Source: an uncultured Bacteroides sp. (GTDB lineage: Bacteria > Bacteroidota > Bacteroidia > Bacteroidales > Bacteroidaceae). Taken from it: DNA of 64,000 nucleotides. Under the pieces are notes generated by a model. That model was not told where the DNA came from and did no database searches. It saw nothing but the letters and a program-made list of their open reading frames with translations. The number at the start of each line of letters is the position of its first letter. Position 1 is the first letter of the stretch. This document shows, piece after piece, positions 43,735 through 51,792 of the stretch. The DNA lies in the NCBI GenBank assembly GCA_900546645.1, contig URDR01000002.1:1-64000 (forward strand). Reading direction: 5' to 3'. A program made the translations under genes and the position numbers.

Positions 43735-44832
43735 TTATTCTTCTTTTTTCATTCCGCGGACAAGGTTGCCGGGCTGGAGACCTTGTTTGATTTCTATTTT
43801 TATGCCGTCGCTGATACCAGTTGTAACGGGAATGCGCTTGAACTGTTGTGCCGGTACACTATCGGTGAGCAGATAAACAAATGCAGAGTCACCGTTAAAC
43901 TCAATGACACTTTCAGGTACTGTCAAAACGTGGTCGGCACGCTGTAATACGATTTCAGCATTGGCGCTATAGCCCGACCGGATGGTTACACTGTCGGGTA
44001 TCTGGATAGCTGCCTTGATTTCAAACTGGTTTGCTCCATTGTTTTCTATGCTTTTCGGTGAAATGTATTCAAGACTGGCATTAAACTTCATGTTTTGCAG
44101 AGCTCCCAAGGTGATTTTTACCGGAATGCCTTCATGAATGCGTCCTACTTCAGTCTCGTCTACATTTCCCCGGAAAATCAAGTCGCTCATGTCGGCCACG
44201 GTAGCAATGGTGGTTCCGTCATTAAATGTATTACTCATGATAACCGAATTCCCTTCTTTGATGGGAACATCCAGAATCAGTCCGGTAATGGTAGATCGGA
44301 TCAGGGTGCTGCTAAACGATGCGCTGCTTTGGGTAATACCTTCCTTTACAATTTCCAGATTATCTTTGGCAGCCTGCAATTCTTCTCTCGCTTGTTTGGC
44401 AGCCAATAAGGTTTGTTCATACTCTTCGTTGCTGACCAGTTTTTTCTGATACAGTTGGTCCATACGCTTTAGGTTGGTTTCAGCTTGCTCCCCATTCATC
44501 TTAGCCAGACGTACCCGACTTTCGGCTGCATTCAGTGACCCTAACTCCGGAATTACTTTCACTTTGGCTATGACTTCTCCTTTTTTTACGGTTTGTCCGG
44601 CTTCTTTGTACACTTCGGCTATGATTCCCGAAATCTGTGGCTTAATTTCTACTTCATCACGCGGTTCTATTTTTCCGGTGGCTACTGTTGTTTGTATTAA
44701 ATCGCCTGTTTCAGCCTTTAAAATATGATAAAGTGTTTTCTTCGGCTGCGACTTTTGATATAAGAACACGAATGTTCCAATGAAAATCAGTGCGATACAC
44801 ACGAATACGATGACTTTGATGTATTTTTTCAT
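43735..44832 (-). CDS. HlyD/MacA-type periplasmic adaptor
   Basis: The 365-aa adaptor has one N-terminal membrane anchor (IKVIVFVCIALIFIGTFVFLY). A lipoyl-type half-motif follows (VATGKIEPRDEVEIKPQISGIIAEVYKEAGQTVKKGEVIAKV). Next come a coiled-coil hairpin of about 70 residues (AESRVRLAKMNGEQAETNLKRMDQLYQKKLVSNEEYEQ) and beta-barrel and membrane-proximal domains. It bridges an inner-membrane ABC transporter to the TolC-like duct, as MacA does. The gene order ATPase, permease, permease, adaptor, duct is typical of Bacteroides MacAB-like systems whose substrates are unknown. Confidence 0.9.
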   Translation of the reverse strand: MKKYIKVIVFVCIALIFIGTFVFLYQKSQPKKTLYHILKAETGDLIQTTVATGKIEPRDEVEIKPQISGIIAEVYKEAGQTVKKGEVIAKVKVIPELGSLNAAESRVRLAKMNGEQAETNLKRMDQLYQKKLVSNEEYEQTLLAAKQAREELQAAKDNLEIVKEGITQSSASFSSTLIRSTITGLILDVPIKEGNSVIMSNTFNDGTTIATVADMSDLIFRGNVDETEVGRIHEGIPVKITLGALQNMKFNASLEYISPKSIENNGANQFEIKAAIQIPDSVTIRSGYSANAEIVLQRADHVLTVPESVIEFNGDSAFVYLLTDSVPAQQFKRIPVTTGISDGIKIEIKQGLQPGNLVRGMKKEE

Positions 44833-44890
44833 ACTTGTAGTTGATTAGTTTCTTCTTTATTTTATGGTTGCTTATTTTGAGGAATTCAGG

Positions 44891-46135
44891 TTATTCATCT
44901 CTGATAGCTTCTATCGGCTTGATAGCCATAGCCCTGTAAGCTGGAGCCAGCCCGGCAAGCAGTCCTAAAATCATCAGTAAGATGCAGGCTCCTACAGCCT
45001 CCCAGAATCCAATCTGAAAATGAACCGGAGCGGAAGGGGTAGAAGCTGCCGACTCAACGATATTGAGGAGGAAGACCGCGAAGGAGATACCTGACATGCC
45101 TGCCAGTGAGGTTAATACCATGCTTTCAGAAAGAATCTGTTGAAGAATGTCGGATGGGCGTGCTCCGATGGCGCGGCGGATACCAATTTCAGTAGTGCGC
45201 TCTTTAACCGTTACCATCATGATGTTACTTACTCCTATAGCACCGGCGAGCAGGGTACCTAATCCTACAATCCAGCTGAGGATGCGGATGCCTGAAAACA
45301 GATTATCCATCATGCTGAACATGACTTCGGCATTTAATATTATCAGGGCTTGCTGGTCGTCGGGGTGAATCAGGTGGGCCTGCTTCACAACCCTTTCAAC
45401 CTTCTTTTCCACCTCACTGATGGAATAGCCTTTGTGTGCGGTATAGCAAAGCAACTGTACTTTTTGTCCGAAGTTGTAGTTTTGCTGCATAGTGGTAAAG
45501 GGAATGAGAATAGAAGTTTCCGACCTTCCTTGTACGGAAATGTTTCCGATCCCTGTGCTGACCCCGATAACTTGATAGTAGATTCCGTTAATCTCTATAA
45601 ACTTGCCACACGGATTGGTTTTTTCCGGGAACAAGGTCTCATAGATACGTTTTCCTATGATGCACACCTTCCGTCGCTCTTGGATATCAATCTCATTGAG
45701 ATAGCGTCCGAAGCTGATGGCCGGTTCTTCTATTTTTCCGTATTCCGGATAAAGCCCTTTTAAGGTTCCCGATATTTTATGCTCTCCGTAAATGACATTG
45801 ACTCCCCACTTTGCCAAACTCGGAGTAATGACATCCACTTCAGGTACTTGGCGCTTTACGCGGTCTACGTCTTTGTTTTCCAAATCCCATGATCGCCCCT
45901 GCTGAAATCCTTTGTAAGCTTTTCCCGTCTGGTTGGCTCCCATGAAGCCAGAGTTGGTGGCAAATCCGGCAAAATTCTGTGAAAGCTTGTCCTGCATGCC
46001 TTGCGCTCCTCCCATTAAGGCAACTAACATGAATATTCCCCAAAATACGCCGAAGGCAGTCAGTATGCTGCGTGTTTTGTTTCGGGTGAGGGTGATGAGA
46101 ATTTCTTCCCATGTGTCTAAATCTAATTTTTTCAT
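44891..46135 (-). CDS. MacB-type ABC transporter permease (second)
   Basis: A 414-aa permease of the FtsX/MacB class. One TM helix lies near the N-terminus (TRSILTAFGVFWGIFMLVALMGGAQGM), a large periplasmic domain (about 60-275) follows, and three TM helices end the chain with the conserved ISNIMMVTVKERTTEIGIRRAIGARPSDIL and the ending AYRAMAIKPIEAIRDE. It pairs with the permease encoded just upstream; both resemble each other along their length, suggesting a heterodimer. Substrate unknown. Confidence 0.9.
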   Translation of the reverse strand: MKKLDLDTWEEILITLTRNKTRSILTAFGVFWGIFMLVALMGGAQGMQDKLSQNFAGFATNSGFMGANQTGKAYKGFQQGRSWDLENKDVDRVKRQVPEVDVITPSLAKWGVNVIYGEHKISGTLKGLYPEYGKIEEPAISFGRYLNEIDIQERRKVCIIGKRIYETLFPEKTNPCGKFIEINGIYYQVIGVSTGIGNISVQGRSETSILIPFTTMQQNYNFGQKVQLLCYTAHKGYSISEVEKKVERVVKQAHLIHPDDQQALIILNAEVMFSMMDNLFSGIRILSWIVGLGTLLAGAIGVSNIMMVTVKERTTEIGIRRAIGARPSDILQQILSESMVLTSLAGMSGISFAVFLLNIVESAASTPSAPVHFQIGFWEAVGACILLMILGLLAGLAPAYRAMAIKPIEAIRDE

Positions 46136-46141
46136 ACTTCT

Positions 46142-47389
46142 TTAATCGGCTCTAAGTGCTTCAATCGGACGGATGCGGGCTGCTTTCCTTGCGGGAAACA
46201 GACCTGCCAGTGTTCCGGCAACAATCAAGGTCAGGGTAGCTTCGATGGCTATGCTGATGTCAACCGTAGGATTCTCGAATACAGTGACAGAAAACATGCG
46301 TGCATCGATGGTTTGTCTGCCGGCTACGTGATTCATGTATTCGGTAACCGCAATACCTGCCACCATGCCTATGTAGCCAAAGAAGGTGGTAATGGTAACA
46401 CTTTCGGAAATGATGAGCCAGAGTATAGACATGGGTTTGGCTCCAAGGGCTTTGCGGATGCCAAATTCATGCGTCCGCTCGCGTACGGTGATGAGCATGA
46501 TATTGCTGACTCCCACAATGCCGCTCAGCAGGGTAAAGATTCCGATAATCCAGATAGCCAGATGAAGAATGTTGCCTGCCGTTTGCTGTTGTAAATATTG
46601 TGTGAAGCGGTTCCATATCCAGATGGCACCGTCGTCGTCGGCTGCAAACTGCTTATAAGAGCCGAGAGCTTTCCGGTAATCGTTTTCAAAGCGGGTGTTC
46701 AGTTCTTCACTGGCTAATCCCTTGGTTGAAAAAATAAGGTTATCAATACTGTCTCCTTTATTATAAATAAGCTGGAGGGTAGTAAAGGGTACAAGGGCGG
46801 TAGGAGAAAAACTGTTTTGGTCGGTATAAATGCCTACTACCTGATACATGACTCCGTCGGAATTGATGTATTTTCCTAAAGAGTTGGCTTTTGGAAAGAG
46901 TGTTTTTTCTGTCTTTTCGTGGATAACCACCACTTTCCTTCTTTCCTGCATATCGCGCTCATTAATGAATCTTCCTTTTTTTAATTGAACCGCTTCCAGT
47001 TCGGGGTAGTTTGGAAAGACCCCGTCCAACCCGATGCTTATGGCTTCTTTTTCGTAGGTAAGATGAGCATCGCTTTTGCTTACCGTAGCTCCGGTGGCAA
47101 TGATGTGAGTGGGAAAAGCTTGGGCGGTTAACTTACGGTCGTTTTCATTCAGTGAGATGAGTCTTCCTTCTTTCATTCCTTGGAAGGGCTTTGAGGTAAC
47201 TCCGGGATAAATTTTCATGGAGTTCATCATCATGCCTTCCGACTGTCCTTCAAAGGCATGAATCAGTCCGTTCCCGGAACCGAGCAAGACAATCAGCATA
47301 AATATTCCCCATGCTACGGAAAAGCCGGTTAATAAAGTGCGCAGTTTGTTGCGCATGATGGTGCCGTATATTTCAATGAGTAAATCCAT
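46142..47389 (-). CDS. MacB-type ABC transporter permease (first)
   Basis: The 415-aa permease has the same layout as its neighbour: an N-terminal TM (KLRTLLTGFSVAWGIFMLIVLLGSGNGL), a periplasmic domain, then three TMs containing VSNIMLITVRERTHEFGIRKALGAKPMSIL and the ending GLFPARKAARIRPIEALRAD. It lies 5 bp downstream of the ATPase gene and 6 bp before the second permease gene. The pair replaces the single fused MacB polypeptide known from Escherichia coli. Confidence 0.9.
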   Translation of the reverse strand: MDLLIEIYGTIMRNKLRTLLTGFSVAWGIFMLIVLLGSGNGLIHAFEGQSEGMMMNSMKIYPGVTSKPFQGMKEGRLISLNENDRKLTAQAFPTHIIATGATVSKSDAHLTYEKEAISIGLDGVFPNYPELEAVQLKKGRFINERDMQERRKVVVIHEKTEKTLFPKANSLGKYINSDGVMYQVVGIYTDQNSFSPTALVPFTTLQLIYNKGDSIDNLIFSTKGLASEELNTRFENDYRKALGSYKQFAADDDGAIWIWNRFTQYLQQQTAGNILHLAIWIIGIFTLLSGIVGVSNIMLITVRERTHEFGIRKALGAKPMSILWLIISESVTITTFFGYIGMVAGIAVTEYMNHVAGRQTIDARMFSVTVFENPTVDISIAIEATLTLIVAGTLAGLFPARKAARIRPIEALRAD

Positions 47390-47394
47390 GTCAG

Positions 47395-48114
47395 TTATTT
47401 CATATAGCCGTTTTTTCCAAACGGGGATGCATTATGGTCTATATTGTCTTCGATGCGTTCGATGACTCCGTCTTTAATATGGATGATTTTGTTGGTTTGA
47501 TTGGCAACCCCGCTTTCGTGGGTAACGACCACAATGGTCAGTCCCTCTTTTTCGTGCAGTTCCTTCAGCAGATTCATCACTTCTACTGAGGTTTTGCTGT
47601 CTAATGCGCCGGTAGGTTCATCGGCAAGGATGATTTGTGGTTTGGTAATCAAGGCCCTGGCAATGGCTACACGCTGTTTCTGTCCGCCCGATAATTCATT
47701 CGGCATGTGGTGTGCCCATTCTTTCAGACCTAACTTTTCAAGATATTCTAACGCAAGCTGGTTGCGCTTTTTCCGGCTGACACCTTGATAGAATAAAGGA
47801 AGAGCTACATTCTCCATGGCATTTTTAAAAGAAATCAGATTGAACGACTGGAAGATAAAGCCAATCATCCGGTTCCGGTATTCGGCAGCTTTCGTTTCAT
47901 TCAAGTTTCGGATAAGGATGTCATTTAGGTAATACTCTCCTTCATCATAATTATCTAAAATGCCAAGAATATTCAGCAGGGTGGACTTCCCGGAGCCGGA
48001 AGCTCCCATGATAGAAACAAACTCTCCTTTTTTAATCGTAAGATTTATACCTTTTAATACGTGAAGAGGAGTCCCGTTATTATAGGTCTTGTTGATATTT
48101 GTTAGTCGTATCAT
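47395..48114 (-). CDS. MacB/LolD-type ABC transporter ATPase
   Basis: A 239-aa stand-alone nucleotide-binding subunit with Walker A GASGSGKST, Q-loop region FIFQSFNLI, signature LSGGQKQRVAIARAL, Walker B IILADEPTGALD and switch His (VVVTHE). It is the first gene of the five-gene minus-strand efflux operon. The substrate may be a peptide, lipid or antimicrobial; nothing in the sequence decides. Confidence 0.93.
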   Translation of the reverse strand: MIRLTNINKTYNNGTPLHVLKGINLTIKKGEFVSIMGASGSGKSTLLNILGILDNYDEGEYYLNDILIRNLNETKAAEYRNRMIGFIFQSFNLISFKNAMENVALPLFYQGVSRKKRNQLALEYLEKLGLKEWAHHMPNELSGGQKQRVAIARALITKPQIILADEPTGALDSKTSVEVMNLLKELHEKEGLTIVVVTHESGVANQTNKIIHIKDGVIERIEDNIDHNASPFGKNGYMK

Positions 48115-48142
48115 TTCTTAAGTTTCTTTCTGTGATGTGGCG

Positions 48143-48150
48143 CAAATATA
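48143..48150 (-). promoter_or_regulatory. Promoter -7 box for the efflux operon
   Basis: The minus strand reads TATATTTG, an exact match, about 30 bp before the ATPase start. Confidence 0.6.
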
Positions 48151-48188
48151 AGAAAAGTTAGTTTTCTCTATAAATAAACAAGAAAAAA

Positions 48189-48220
48189 TTTGTTACATAG
48201 GGGGCGAATCCTTATTTTTG
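48189..48220 (+). promoter_or_regulatory. Promoter for glucokinase
   Basis: TTTG (48189-48192) and TATTTTTG (48213-48220) are separated by 20 bp, one of the best -33/-7 pairs in the window. It is divergent from the efflux-operon promoter. Confidence 0.7.
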
Positions 48221-48253
48221 CCTTGATAATTAACCTAAAAACATATAAACAGT

Positions 48254-49231
48254 ATGACTATAAGCAATATGGAAAAACCTTACGTAGTTGGTATGGATAT
48301 TGGCGGTACCAATACCGTTTTCGGTATCGTTGATTCTCGTGGCAATGTTTTGTCTTCAGATTCTGTGAAAACACAGCAGTATGATGTGATTGATGAGTAT
48401 GTAGATGCCGTTTGTAAAAAACTTTTGCCTTTGATTCAGGCCGTAGGTGGTGCTGATAAAATTAAAGGTATGGGTGTAGGTGCTCCAAACGGAAATTATT
48501 ATAACGGAACGATTGAATTTGCTCCCAACTTGCCATGGAAAGGTATTATTCCATTGGCTGCTATGTTCGAAGAAAAGTTAGGTATTCCTACTGCATTGAC
48601 GAATGACGCAAATGCAGCTGCTATCGGTGAAATGACTTATGGTGCTGCCCGTGGAATGAAAGATTTTATCATGATTACTTTGGGTACAGGTGTAGGTAGT
48701 GGTATTGTTATCAATGGTCAGTTGGTATATGGTCACGATGGTTTTGCCGGCGAATTGGGACACGTGATTGTTGACCCGGTTGGAAGACCATGTGGTTGCG
48801 GACGTAGAGGTTGTTTGGAAACTTACTGTTCTGCAACTGGAGTGGCTCGTACTGCACGTGAATTCTTGGTTCAGCGTACCGAACCGAGCTTGTTGAGAAA
48901 TATCCCTGCAGATGATATTGTATCAAAAGACGTATATGATGCTGCGGTAAAAGGTGATAAGCTGGCTTTGGATATTTTTGAATTTACCGGTAGTGTATTG
49001 GGAAAAGCTCTGGCTAACTTTATTGCCTTCTCAAGTCCGGAAGCTATTATCTTATTCGGTGGCTTGGCAAAATCGGGTGATTATATCATGAAACCGATTC
49101 AGAAAGCAATCGATGATAATATCTTGAAAATTTATGCAGGAAAGACAAAATTACTTCTTTCTCAGTTGAAAGATGCAGATGCAGCTGTATTGGGTGCAAG
49201 TGCATTGGGTTGGGAAGTAAAAGAAGACTGA
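48254..49231 (+). CDS. ROK-family glucokinase
   Basis: A 325-aa ROK-family sugar kinase. The phosphate-binding loop is VVGMDIGGTNTVFGIVD, the catalytic Asp region is ALTNDANAAAIGE, and GTGVGSGIVINGQLVYG and the zinc motif CGCGRRGCLETYCS are present. By length and close likeness to glucokinases of Bacteroides I call glucose as substrate, though other hexoses are possible. A second Met (MEKPYVVG, 48269) is an alternative start. The codon use suggests strong expression. It is a single-gene unit ending in a hairpin. Confidence 0.9.
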   Translation: MTISNMEKPYVVGMDIGGTNTVFGIVDSRGNVLSSDSVKTQQYDVIDEYVDAVCKKLLPLIQAVGGADKIKGMGVGAPNGNYYNGTIEFAPNLPWKGIIPLAAMFEEKLGIPTALTNDANAAAIGEMTYGAARGMKDFIMITLGTGVGSGIVINGQLVYGHDGFAGELGHVIVDPVGRPCGCGRRGCLETYCSATGVARTAREFLVQRTEPSLLRNIPADDIVSKDVYDAAVKGDKLALDIFEFTGSVLGKALANFIAFSSPEAIILFGGLAKSGDYIMKPIQKAIDDNILKIYAGKTKLLLSQLKDADAAVLGASALGWEVKED

Positions 49232-49254
49232 TTATTCCTTCACATGTTATATTT

Positions 49255-49289
49255 AAGAAAAGGCTACCCTTTGGGGTGGTCTTTTCTTT
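49255..49289 (+). terminator. Terminator after glucokinase
   Basis: AAGAAAAGGCTACCC pairs with GGGTGGTCTTTTCTT, with several G-U pairs, around a TTTG loop. Confidence 0.7.
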
Positions 49290-49345
49290 GTATATACAGG
49301 TTTGTTTTTTCGGAGGCAGAACACCTTCTTTGAGGAGCTTCAGAC

Positions 49346-49433
49346 GCCTTGTCGTTTCAAGTGATTTGCCTTGGTGTTTTAATCTGTTCGCCTTGGCATT
49401 TCAACTCTTCCGCTTCGACGAGTTTGCGGCATG
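49346..49433. repeat. 22-bp-period degenerate repeat array
   Basis: Units start at 49346, 49368 and 49390 with GCCTTGTCGTT, GCCTTGGTGTT and GCCTTGGCATT. Each is followed by an 11-bp half of the type TCAAGTGATTT. A decayed fourth unit starts at 49412. It fills the gap between the converging glucokinase and L19 genes, and no ORF there is convincing. Confidence 0.7.
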
Positions 49434-49500
49434 TTTTTGGGGCTTGTATTGACATGGAAAGGAAGGCGGAGTTTGGGGAGCAGAAGGGAGGAACATAAAA

Positions 49501-49538
49501 ATAAAAGAGGATATTTCGTGAGAAATACCCTCTTTTAT
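49501..49538. terminator. Bidirectional terminator between glucokinase region and L19
   Basis: ATAAAAGAGG then ATATTTC pairs with GAAATA and CCTCTTTTAT around GTGA. It lies 27 bp beyond the rplS stop. Confidence 0.75.
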
Positions 49539-49564
49539 ATGTAAGGAAGTAATTGTTTTCAGAA

Positions 49565-49918
49565 TTATGCGTTAACGCGTTTTTCCTGAATTCTGGCTTT
49601 CTTACCGGTAAGTGCACGCAAGTAGTACAATTTAGCACGGCGTACTTTACCCACCTTGTTTACAGTAATGCTGTCGATAGCCGGAGATTCCAACGGGAAA
49701 ATACGTTCTACACCTACAGTTCCTGACATCTTACGTACGGTGAAGCGTTTTTTGTCACCATGACCTGCGATTTTGATAACAACACCACGGTACAACTGTA
49801 CACGTTCTTTGCTACCTTCAACGATACGGTATGCTACTGTAATAGTATCACCAGCTTTGAATGAAGGATGCTGTTTGCCAGTAGCAAATGCTTCTTCTGC
49901 AATTTTAATTAAATCCAT
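49565..49918 (-). CDS. rplS: 50S ribosomal protein L19
   Basis: I place the start at 49918 ([20 protein letters not shown]), giving 117 aa. An extended ORF starting at 50005 only reads through the leader. Family blocks are [45 protein letters not shown] and [20 protein letters not shown]. It is a single gene with a promoter-like box at 50003-50010 (minus strand TTACTTTG, one mismatch) and a leader of about 80 nt that could carry autoregulation, though I cannot see a defined motif. Confidence 0.96.
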   Translation of the reverse strand: MDLIKIAEEAFATGKQHPSFKAGDTITVAYRIVEGSKERVQLYRGVVIKIAGHGDKKRFTVRKMSGTVGVERIFPLESPAIDSITVNKVGKVRRAKLYYLRALTGKKARIQEKRVNA

Positions 49919-50144
49919 TTTTCTTTTTAAATTAAATTGTTTATCGTTACAACGCAACATACCAAGTAACTCTTCTTTGGCAGCGATTGCGCGAAAGCGG
50001 TGCAAAGTAAGTGATTTTTGGGAACATAGCCAAATATTTCATGAGGTTTTTAAAAAAAATGCGAGGTTCTTTCGCTTCGTTTTGTGCTTTTCTTGTGAGA
50101 CTTTTCTTTTTTGGTTATTTTTACCCCAATAAACAAATTGGTTT

Positions 50145-50939
50145 ATGAAGAAGTGTGTTTTGAAGAATAATATTTTAGTGTTGGCGTTTGCCGGATTCGC
50201 TACTTTGGCAGGATGTAAATCCGGTTATTCGTTAGTGGAGGTAGAGGGAAGCCCTATTCCTGTTACCGCTGAGTATGAAGCATATCCTGATATGGAAGCG
50301 GAGGAGATACTCCGTCCATATAAGTTGAAGGTGGATAGTATGATGTTGCCCGTAATCGGACATTCGGCTGCAAATTTGACAGCCAAACGTCCGGAGTCTC
50401 CCTTATCGAACCTGATTGCCGATGTGCTGCGTGGTGCAGCCAGACCGGTGGTGGGAAGAGAGGCCGATGTGGCAGTGATGAATATGGGTGGCATCCGGAA
50501 TGCATTGCCGAAGGGAGACATTACCTTTGGCACCATTTATGAGATTGCGCCTTTTGAGAATGCATTGTGCCTGCTGACTATGGATGGAGCTACGCTGGAA
50601 AAGCTTTTTGAGCAAATAGCAGCCGTGGGCGGTGAGGGCTTGAGCGGGGCAAACCTGACTATTAACAACGGGAAAATATTTGAGTCACCGCAAGTGAACG
50701 GCAAGTTTATTGACCCGAAGAAGGAATACATCGTAGCTACGATTGACTATTTGGCAGAAGGAAACGATCGGTTGTCGGCTTTCCGTGAAGCGAAGTCGAA
50801 GACGGTATATAAAGACAAACTGCTGCGTAACTTGTTGCTCGATTACGTGAAAGAGATGCAAAAGAAAGGGAAAGCGATTGATGCCAAAGTAGAAGGGCGA
50901 ATCCAAATGGTTGAAATTATAACAATAAGAGAAGATTGA
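50145..50939 (+). CDS. 5'-nucleotidase C-terminal-domain lipoprotein
   Basis: A 264-aa lipoprotein with lipobox TLAGC (Cys24). It holds only the C-terminal substrate-specificity domain of the UshA/5'-nucleotidase family: SPLSNLIADVLR, the hallmark NMGGIRNALPKGDITFGTIYEIAPFEN, and NGKFIDPKKEYIVATIDYLAEGNDRLSAF. It lacks the metallophosphatase domain, which is encoded by the next gene, 4 bp downstream. The catalytic and specificity halves of one enzyme are therefore separate polypeptides, with the C-terminal half encoded first. Together they probably hydrolyse nucleotides in the periplasm. Confidence 0.9.
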   Translation: MKKCVLKNNILVLAFAGFATLAGCKSGYSLVEVEGSPIPVTAEYEAYPDMEAEEILRPYKLKVDSMMLPVIGHSAANLTAKRPESPLSNLIADVLRGAARPVVGREADVAVMNMGGIRNALPKGDITFGTIYEIAPFENALCLLTMDGATLEKLFEQIAAVGGEGLSGANLTINNGKIFESPQVNGKFIDPKKEYIVATIDYLAEGNDRLSAFREAKSKTVYKDKLLRNLLLDYVKEMQKKGKAIDAKVEGRIQMVEIITIRED

Positions 50940-50943
50940 TGCC

Positions 50944-51786
50944 ATGAAAAAAATATATGTATTTTTATTTGCATGCTTGCTTTCAAGTATGCTTTCTGCT
51001 CAAGGCAGTAAGGAGTTGTACATTCTCCATACCAATGATACTCACAGTAGAATTGAGCCGTATGCTTCTTCTTTCCCTGATACACTGGTGGCAGGAAAAG
51101 CCGGATTTCTCCGGCGGGCTGCGCTGATTAAACAGCAGCGGAAAGAGCATAAGAATTTGCTGTTGTTTGATTGCGGCGACTTCTCACAGGGAAGCCCTTA
51201 TTATAACCTGTTTAAGGGGGAAGTAGAAATCAAATTGATGAATGCGATGGGATACGATGCCGGAACCATCGGAAACCATGAGTTTGACTTCGGCTTGGAA
51301 AATATGGCGCGTTTGTTTAAAATGGCGAAGTTTCCGATTGTCTGTGCCAACTACGATGTACAAGGTACGGTGCTCGAAGGATTGGTCAAAGAGTATGTTG
51401 TGCTGGAGCGAGAAGGAGTCCGTATCGGTGTCTTCGGGTTAGGTCCTAAGCTGAGTGGGCTGGTGGCTCATTCTTGTTCGGGAGATGTGAAGTTTGAAGA
51501 CCCGATAGCGGAGGCACAGCGTGTGGCTGATTGGTTGAAGGAACAGGAAGCATGCGACTTGGTTATTTGCCTGTCTCATTTAGGATGGGAAGGGAAGCCT
51601 TACTCGGATGTGGAACTGATCAAGCATACTCGTCATATAGATATCGTATTGGGAGGACATTCACATTCTTTCTTCGATGCTCCTAAATATTATAAGAACT
51701 TAGATGGAATGGATATTACGCTTCAGCAGATGGGTAAACATGCTGCTTTTGTGGGTAAGATGGTTGTAAAAATGCAAAAGGATTGA
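50944..51786 (+). CDS. Metallophosphatase, 5'-nucleotidase N-terminal domain
   Basis: The 280-aa exported protein (signal MKKIYVFLFACLLSSMLSAQ) holds the dinuclear-metal domain: LHTNDTHSRIEP, FDCGDFSQGSPYYN, GTIGNHEFDFG, VICLSHLGW and IVLGGHSHSFF supply the usual Asp, His and Asn ligands. It ends where the C-terminal domain would begin in a full-length 5'-nucleotidase; that domain is the preceding gene. It should be a nucleotide phosphohydrolase whose activity may depend on the partner. The following GH3 gene begins 6 bp later, so all three may form one operon. Confidence 0.92.
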   Translation: MKKIYVFLFACLLSSMLSAQGSKELYILHTNDTHSRIEPYASSFPDTLVAGKAGFLRRAALIKQQRKEHKNLLLFDCGDFSQGSPYYNLFKGEVEIKLMNAMGYDAGTIGNHEFDFGLENMARLFKMAKFPIVCANYDVQGTVLEGLVKEYVVLEREGVRIGVFGLGPKLSGLVAHSCSGDVKFEDPIAEAQRVADWLKEQEACDLVICLSHLGWEGKPYSDVELIKHTRHIDIVLGGHSHSFFDAPKYYKNLDGMDITLQQMGKHAAFVGKMVVKMQKD

Positions 51787-51792
51787 TAGCAA

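Noticed and set aside
49346..49433. CRISPR array
   Set aside because: Units are contiguous and degenerate, without spacers or cas genes. The same holds for the arrays at 5629 and 21866 and the 14-bp minisatellite at 35794.
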